A stretch of DNA of 8,982 nt. It comes from an uncultured Lachnospiraceae bacterium. Its GTDB lineage: Bacteria > Bacillota_A > Clostridia > Lachnospirales > Lachnospiraceae. The stretch is from contig CAMOZF010000055.1 of the NCBI GenBank assembly GCA_946630765.1, forward strand, positions 1 to 8,982, in the 5' to 3' direction. Positions 4,924 through 8,982 of this stretch are shown here, one piece after another. How positions within the stretch are numbered: position 1 is the first letter of the stretch; each line of letters begins with the position of its first letter. The position numbers and the translations under genes were made by a program. The notes below the pieces were generated by a model that worked only from the letters and a program-made list of their open reading frames with translations, made no database searches and was not told where the DNA came from.

Positions 4924-6036
4924 ATGAATTACTATCTGGTAGACTATGAAAATGTAAAATCCCACGGTCTTGACGGCGTTGTCAAGATGACACCGGAAGA
5001 CGTCGTGTGCATTTTCTACAGTGAAAATGCCGACAGCATGACCTTTGCGCTTCACAGGAAGCTGAATGAAACAACGGCTCATGTCATTTACGAAAAGGTT
5101 GAGGTCGGTACGAAAAACGCGCTGGATTTCCAGCTTGTCACGGAGCTCGGATACCTGATCCGCGATCTGCAGGGGCAGGATGTGAGCTTCTTTATCGTCA
5201 GTAAAGACAAGGGCTACGGCAATACGGTCACTTACTGGAAAAAACGCGGCGTGCGTATCGCGCAGGTGATCGACGTCAGCGGTCAGGACGAGCAGAAGAT
5301 CGAGAGTGATCTGAAGGCCAAGGTCGAGCCGCTGGTGAAGGACAAGGATGTGGTCGACAAGGTCGTGAAGATGATCCTGCAGTACAAAACGAAGCAGGGC
5401 ATCAACAACGCGCTGATGAAGGAATTTCCGAGCAGGGACAATAAGCGTTCGAGCGAGATCTATTCCGCGATCAAGCCGCTCCTTTCCGATAAGAAGGGCG
5501 ATGTGAACGCACAGGCTGCGCCGGCGCCGGAGAAGGCCGAGATGCCGAAGACGGTATTCGAGTCCTGGAAAGAGGAGCCGAAAAAGCCTGCAGAGGAGGA
5601 GTTGATGAAGGCGAAGCCGGAAGCCGCGGCGCCTGCCGCAGCGCCCGAAACTGCCGCAGCAGAGCCGGAGAAGGAAGCGCAGCTGACAGCTCCTGCCGAT
5701 TCGGCGGAGCAGACCGCAGTGCTTTCCGATCACGCGGAGCAGGCCGAAAAGGCCCCTGAAAAGGCTCCTGAGAAGGCTGCCGAAAAAACATCCGAAAAGC
5801 CGAAAAAGAAGGCCGGAAGGCCCAGAAAAAACAGCACGAAGGCCGCTTCCAAGGCAGCAGGCAATGCCGAAGCGCCCGTGGAAGCAGCTGCCGAGCCCGA
5901 AAAGCCGGTGTCTGAGAGCGATAAAGCGGAGCAGCCCGTAAAAAAGAGCGCCCGCAGCAGAAAGCCCAGGAAGACGCAGGAAAATTCCGCAGCGAATGAG
6001 CCTGTAAACGATACAGCGAAGCAGGAGGAGAAGTAA
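4924..6036 (+). CDS. PIN/NYN-like nuclease-fold protein with Ala/Lys/Glu-rich tail and AT-hook-like motif
   Basis: This 370-residue protein has two clearly different halves. Residues 1-118 look like a PIN/NYN-type domain: it opens NYYLVDYENV (Asp7, Glu9), then IFYSENA (30-36), NALDFQLVTELGYLI (65-79, Asp68, Glu74) and VSKDKGYGNTVTYW (92-105, Asp95). These acidic positions are the expected metal ligands of PIN RNases. Residues 140-190 are helical, with QGINNALMKEFP and EIYSAIKPLL, possibly a small winged-helix-like segment. Residues 195-370 are disordered, rich in Ala, Lys, Glu and Pro, with EKAPEKAPEKAAEKTSEKP (275-293), an AT-hook-like KKKAGRPRKN (294-303) and SARSRKPRK (342-350). RNase activity and nucleic-acid binding are inferences. 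The ribosome site is weak (AAAGGA at 4901-4906). The stop abuts the next start. Confidence 0.75.
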   Translation: MNYYLVDYENVKSHGLDGVVKMTPEDVVCIFYSENADSMTFALHRKLNETTAHVIYEKVEVGTKNALDFQLVTELGYLIRDLQGQDVSFFIVSKDKGYGNTVTYWKKRGVRIAQVIDVSGQDEQKIESDLKAKVEPLVKDKDVVDKVVKMILQYKTKQGINNALMKEFPSRDNKRSSEIYSAIKPLLSDKKGDVNAQAAPAPEKAEMPKTVFESWKEEPKKPAEEELMKAKPEAAAPAAAPETAAAEPEKEAQLTAPADSAEQTAVLSDHAEQAEKAPEKAPEKAAEKTSEKPKKKAGRPRKNSTKAASKAAGNAEAPVEAAAEPEKPVSESDKAEQPVKKSARSRKPRKTQENSAANEPVNDTAKQEEK

Positions 6037-7515
6037 ATGCCCTGTACGACCATTCTGGTTGGAAAGTATGCGAGTGCCGATCACAGCACCATGATGGCGA
6101 GAAATGAAGACTCCGGCGCCGGATCCTTTGCGCCGAAAAAGTTTATCGTCGTGAATCCCGAGGACCAGCCGCGGCTTTACCGCTCGGTGATTTCGAAGGT
6201 GGAGATTCCGCTTCCGGAAAATCCCCTGCGTTATACAGCGGTTCCGAATGCGCTGCCGGATGAGGGAATCTGGGGCGAGTGCGGCGTCAACGCCTGCAAC
6301 GTTGCAATGAGTGAGACCGAGACGATTACGAGTAATCCGCGCGTGCTTTCGGCGGATCCGCTGGTGAAGGGCGGCATCGGCGAGGAAGACTTCCTGACGA
6401 TCGTGCTTCCCTATATCCGTTCCGCAAGAGAGGGCGTGAAGCGGCTCGGCGAGCTTCTGGAGACCTACGGCACCTATGAGATGAACGGAATCGGCTTCCA
6501 GGACCGGGATGAAGTCTGGTGGATGGAAACGATCGGCGGACATCATTATATTGCGCGGCGCGTGCCGGACGAATGCTACGCGGTCATCCCCAATCAGCTC
6601 GGCATCGACACGATGAATTTCCGCGACGCCTACGGCAGGGAAGAGGAATTCATGTGTTCCGCGGACCTTCTTCAGTTCATCCGCGAAAACCATCTGGATC
6701 TTCGGATGGACGAGGACGGCGAGGAGCAGGAGCTTTCCTACGAGACGGATTTTGATGTGCGGGCGGCTTTCGGATCCCATGACGATTCCGATCACAGCTA
6801 CAATACGCCGCGCGCCTGGGATGCGGAGCGGTATCTGAATCCGAAAAGCTTTGTCTGGGAGGGCCCCGGGGCGGATTTCACGCCGGTATCGGACGACCTT
6901 CCCTGGTGCCTCGTGCCGGAGCATCGGATCACGGTCGAGGACGTCAAATACGTGCTGTCCCTGCATTTCCAGGGCACGCCGTACGACCCTTACGGAAAGT
7001 ACGGAACACCGGAGAACCGCGGAAGATTCCGCTCGATCGGCGTGAACCGCAACAACTTTATCGGCCTCACGGTCATCCGGCCCGAACTTCCGGAGGAGAT
7101 CGCGGCGATTCAGTGGCTGTCCATGGGCAGCAATGTCTTCAACGCGCTTGTGCCGTTCTACGCGAATGTGACGGAAACCCCGGCGTATTTCGCAAATACC
7201 GAAAAGACGGTTTCGACCGACAGCTTCTACTGGGCCAACCGGATCGCAGGCGCCTTGTCGGACGCCCATTTCTCGGAATGCGCGAGCCACATCGAGCGCT
7301 ACCAGAAAAAGGTCGCCGTGCTTACGCGGCATGAGATTCTGGAAGGAGACCGGGATTACGTTACAGCGCGTCCGGAGGACGTCCACGTCTTCCTTCAGGA
7401 AAAAAATCAGAAGATCGCCGATCTCGTAAGGACGGAGACAGACGATCTTCTGGATAAGGTTCTATTTACCGCGAGTCTTGGCATGAAAAATGCCTATTCC
7501 CGCGCGGATGCCTGA
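6037..7515 (+). CDS. pepD: C69-family dipeptidase (PepD-like, Ntn-hydrolase fold)
   Basis: This 492-residue protein is probably cytoplasmic (no signal peptide) and hydrolyses dipeptides with broad specificity. The family start is clear: PCTTILVGKYAS followed by STMMARNED (17-25). Cys3 would be the nucleophile of the N-terminal-nucleophile fold. Further family landmarks are GIWGECGVNACNVAMSETET (77-96), DEVWWMETIGGHHYIARRVP (158-177) and AVIPNQ (182-187). The length is near that of PepD enzymes. Because the protein begins Met-Pro-Cys, removal of Met alone would expose Pro rather than Cys, so activation needs further trimming or the Cys works internally. The ATG directly follows the stop of the PIN-like gene (TAAATG) and uses GGAGGAG at the end of that gene, consistent with translational coupling. 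The gene ends 5 bp from a convergent gene. Confidence 0.88.
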   Translation: MPCTTILVGKYASADHSTMMARNEDSGAGSFAPKKFIVVNPEDQPRLYRSVISKVEIPLPENPLRYTAVPNALPDEGIWGECGVNACNVAMSETETITSNPRVLSADPLVKGGIGEEDFLTIVLPYIRSAREGVKRLGELLETYGTYEMNGIGFQDRDEVWWMETIGGHHYIARRVPDECYAVIPNQLGIDTMNFRDAYGREEEFMCSADLLQFIRENHLDLRMDEDGEEQELSYETDFDVRAAFGSHDDSDHSYNTPRAWDAERYLNPKSFVWEGPGADFTPVSDDLPWCLVPEHRITVEDVKYVLSLHFQGTPYDPYGKYGTPENRGRFRSIGVNRNNFIGLTVIRPELPEEIAAIQWLSMGSNVFNALVPFYANVTETPAYFANTEKTVSTDSFYWANRIAGALSDAHFSECASHIERYQKKVAVLTRHEILEGDRDYVTARPEDVHVFLQEKNQKIADLVRTETDDLLDKVLFTASLGMKNAYSRADA

Positions 7516-7520
7516 TCGGA

Positions 7521-8982
7521 TCAGCGCTTTTTCAGCAGGTAATTCGCGACATTGAAGCCGTTTCCGATCACGGGGGCCATGCCGTCGCCGCCTGCGCCGT
7601 GCGCGCCGGTGAAATACAGACCTTTGATGTATTCGTCATCCTTCGGGTGCATGGTCCGTGCGACCGTGTGATCCGACATGGAATGCATGTAGCCGTAGAC
7701 CGCGCCGTAGGGCGAGCCGACATAGTGGGCGAAGGTCGCCGGCGTCTCGATTACGATTTCCAGAATGTGGTCTTTAAGCGGCACGCCAAGCGCGGCGCCC
7801 ATATCGTCGATCAGCTCTTCGGCAATCGCATGCCGCACCGAATCGTAGTTGTCGGCCGTGACCTCCGAAAAGGCCTCGACACGGGGCATGATGGTAATAC
7901 TGAAGCTTGTGAGCCCTTCGGGCGTGGCCGCGGGATTGGCGGTATTGATGCAGATCGAGGCCATGTAACGCTCGCCGTAAAGCTTCCCCTGTTCACTGTG
8001 CAAATGGTCCGAATCCATGGAGGGCGCCTTGAACCAGCAGTAATCCTGCAGGTTCAGGGCGTCTTTGTCCATGTCCAGAATCATAATGACCGAGAAGGCC
8101 GTCAGGTTCATCCGGCGGGCGTCGATCATCCGAAGCGCTTTTTCCGGAACGGCGGAAGCGGGCTCGATCATCCGGCGGTAGACGGTATTCGGATAAGCGC
8201 CGGAGACGATCATACCCGCGTGGATTTCGTCGCCGCGCGCGGTCCGTACGCCGAAAACCCGGCCGTCCTTCACAAGGATTTTCTCGACGCGCTGGCGGTA
8301 TTCGATCTGCACGCCCAGTTCCTCCGCGCGCTCCGCAAGCTTCAGGCTCAGCTCGTGGCTCGTGTACTTCGGGGGCGCGGCGCCGTGGCCGATGTATTCA
8401 TTCATCAGGACGGCAAAGACCGTGAAGGGCAGGTCGGAAATCGGTCCGCCGACATAGACCCAGTACGGGGAAAGGATGTCCCGGATCTTTTCGGGAAGCT
8501 GAAAGGCGTCCATGACCTCCTTCGCCGAATAACCGAGCGTGCGGACAAAGGGCAAATGGTGCCGGAGAATGTGCAGGACGCTTTTCATTTCGTCCTGGAG
8601 CGTATGCGCACTTTCGCAGCACTCGCGGCAGAACATCAGGAACTCCAGAACCAGATCGTAGGTTCCCGGGCAGACCTCGTCCACTTCTCTCGAGAAGCGC
8701 TCGAAGCCCGGGTGGAAGGTCTTATCAAGCCCCGGAAGCATCAGGTGGTAGGCGTCCGGGATCGGCAGCCATTCGACAAAAACCCCGTGTTCCTCGAGCA
8801 TGCGCGCGATTCTTCGCCGATCGCCGGGGGACCCGATCTCCATCATTTCATGAAGCGCGGCCTCGATTTCGATCCCGGAGCGGACAAAGCTTGTCGCAAT
8901 TCCGCCGGGGAGGTTGTGCTGCTCAAGGACGAGCACCGATTTTCCGGCCTCCGCGAGACCGATGGCACAGGAAAGACCGGCG
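7521..8982 (-). CDS. CrtI/carotenoid-isomerase-like FAD-dependent oxidoreductase, N-terminus beyond window edge
   Basis: 486 residues are visible. The frame stays open to the right edge, where the first residues read AGLSCAIGLAEAGKSVLVLE, followed by QHNLPGG. This is the second half of a Rossmann GxGxxG FAD-binding motif, so probably only 10-20 residues are missing. A GTG at 8934-8936 would cut the FAD site and is not the start. Mid-protein elements include SHELSLKLAERAEELGVQIE and IVSGAYPNTVYRRMI, both typical of the phytoene desaturase/retinol saturase superfamily. The C-terminus has LYFTGAHGAGGDGMAPVIGNG, the second FAD-contacting motif. Substrate unknown: no carotenoid genes are nearby, and gut Bacillota carry many such flavoproteins not linked to pigments. 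No terminator is visible between it and the convergent dipeptidase gene. Confidence 0.82.
   Translation of the reverse strand, partial: AGLSCAIGLAEAGKSVLVLEQHNLPGGIATSFVRSGIEIEAALHEMMEIGSPGDRRRIARMLEEHGVFVEWLPIPDAYHLMLPGLDKTFHPGFERFSREVDEVCPGTYDLVLEFLMFCRECCESAHTLQDEMKSVLHILRHHLPFVRTLGYSAKEVMDAFQLPEKIRDILSPYWVYVGGPISDLPFTVFAVLMNEYIGHGAAPPKYTSHELSLKLAERAEELGVQIEYRQRVEKILVKDGRVFGVRTARGDEIHAGMIVSGAYPNTVYRRMIEPASAVPEKALRMIDARRMNLTAFSVIMILDMDKDALNLQDYCWFKAPSMDSDHLHSEQGKLYGERYMASICINTANPAATPEGLTSFSITIMPRVEAFSEVTADNYDSVRHAIAEELIDDMGAALGVPLKDHILEIVIETPATFAHYVGSPYGAVYGYMHSMSDHTVARTMHPKDDEYIKGLYFTGAHGAGGDGMAPVIGNGFNVANYLLKKR

Noticed and set aside
4312..7386. A 1024-codon open frame on the minus strand opposite the zinc-ribbon, PIN-like and dipeptidase genes
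   Set aside because: It is rich in Arg, His and Leu with no recognisable domain, spans three well-supported plus-strand genes and their promoter, and is what GC-biased codon use produces on the opposite strand.
1..8982. CRISPR arrays, tRNA/rRNA genes, insertion sequences, prophage or defence genes
   Set aside because: No regularly spaced repeats, cloverleaf or rRNA sequence, transposase or phage-like proteins were seen on either strand.

Overview
The window looks like chromosomal DNA from a Bacillota bacterium, probably a gut- or rumen-type member of Clostridia or Erysipelotrichia with moderately high GC (high fifties by eye). The evidence is a MecA-type ClpC adaptor, an ECF metal transporter, purine-rich Shine-Dalgarno sites, and near-consensus TTGACA/TATAAT promoters. 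I recall similar dispersed intergenic repeats from such genomes. I cannot name the genus.

Layout: (1) Bases 1-467 are the 3' end of an aminoacyl-tRNA-synthetase-type gene, most likely metG: a low-complexity linker, partly built from a dispersed repeat, followed by an EMAP/Trbp111-type tRNA-binding domain. (2) Bases 468-754 are a dense non-coding stretch with a perfect 21-bp inverted repeat, a strong promoter, and a roughly 168-nt leader that ends in an intrinsic terminator before the next start codon. (3) Bases 755-3405 are a three-gene ECF cobalt/nickel uptake operon: a cbiM-type substrate-binding component with a C-terminal PDGLE module, cbiQ, and cbiO. A second dispersed repeat sits between cbiQ and cbiO. 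(4) Bases 3438-4272 are a stand-alone mecA unit with its own promoter and terminator. (5) Bases 4294-7515 are a second promoter and a probable three-gene operon: an uncharacterised zinc-ribbon protein, a PIN/NYN-like nuclease with a histone-H1-like tail and an AT-hook-like motif, and a C69-family dipeptidase. (6) Bases 7521-8982, on the minus strand, are a CrtI-like FAD-dependent oxidoreductase whose N-terminus runs off the right edge. It meets the dipeptidase gene tail to tail with only 5 bp between the stops.

How the genes work together: CbiM (metal binding), CbiQ (transmembrane coupling) and CbiO (ATPase) form one uptake machine. Its expression appears to be controlled by premature termination in the leader; the leader matches no riboswitch class that I can identify. 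MecA, the dipeptidase and the oxidoreductase are separate housekeeping or accessory functions. The zinc-ribbon/PIN pair shares a transcript, but its role is unknown. The best candidates for something undescribed are the cbiM leader attenuator, the repeats embedded in functional positions (inside a synthetase linker and around the cbiO start), and the PIN/AT-hook protein.
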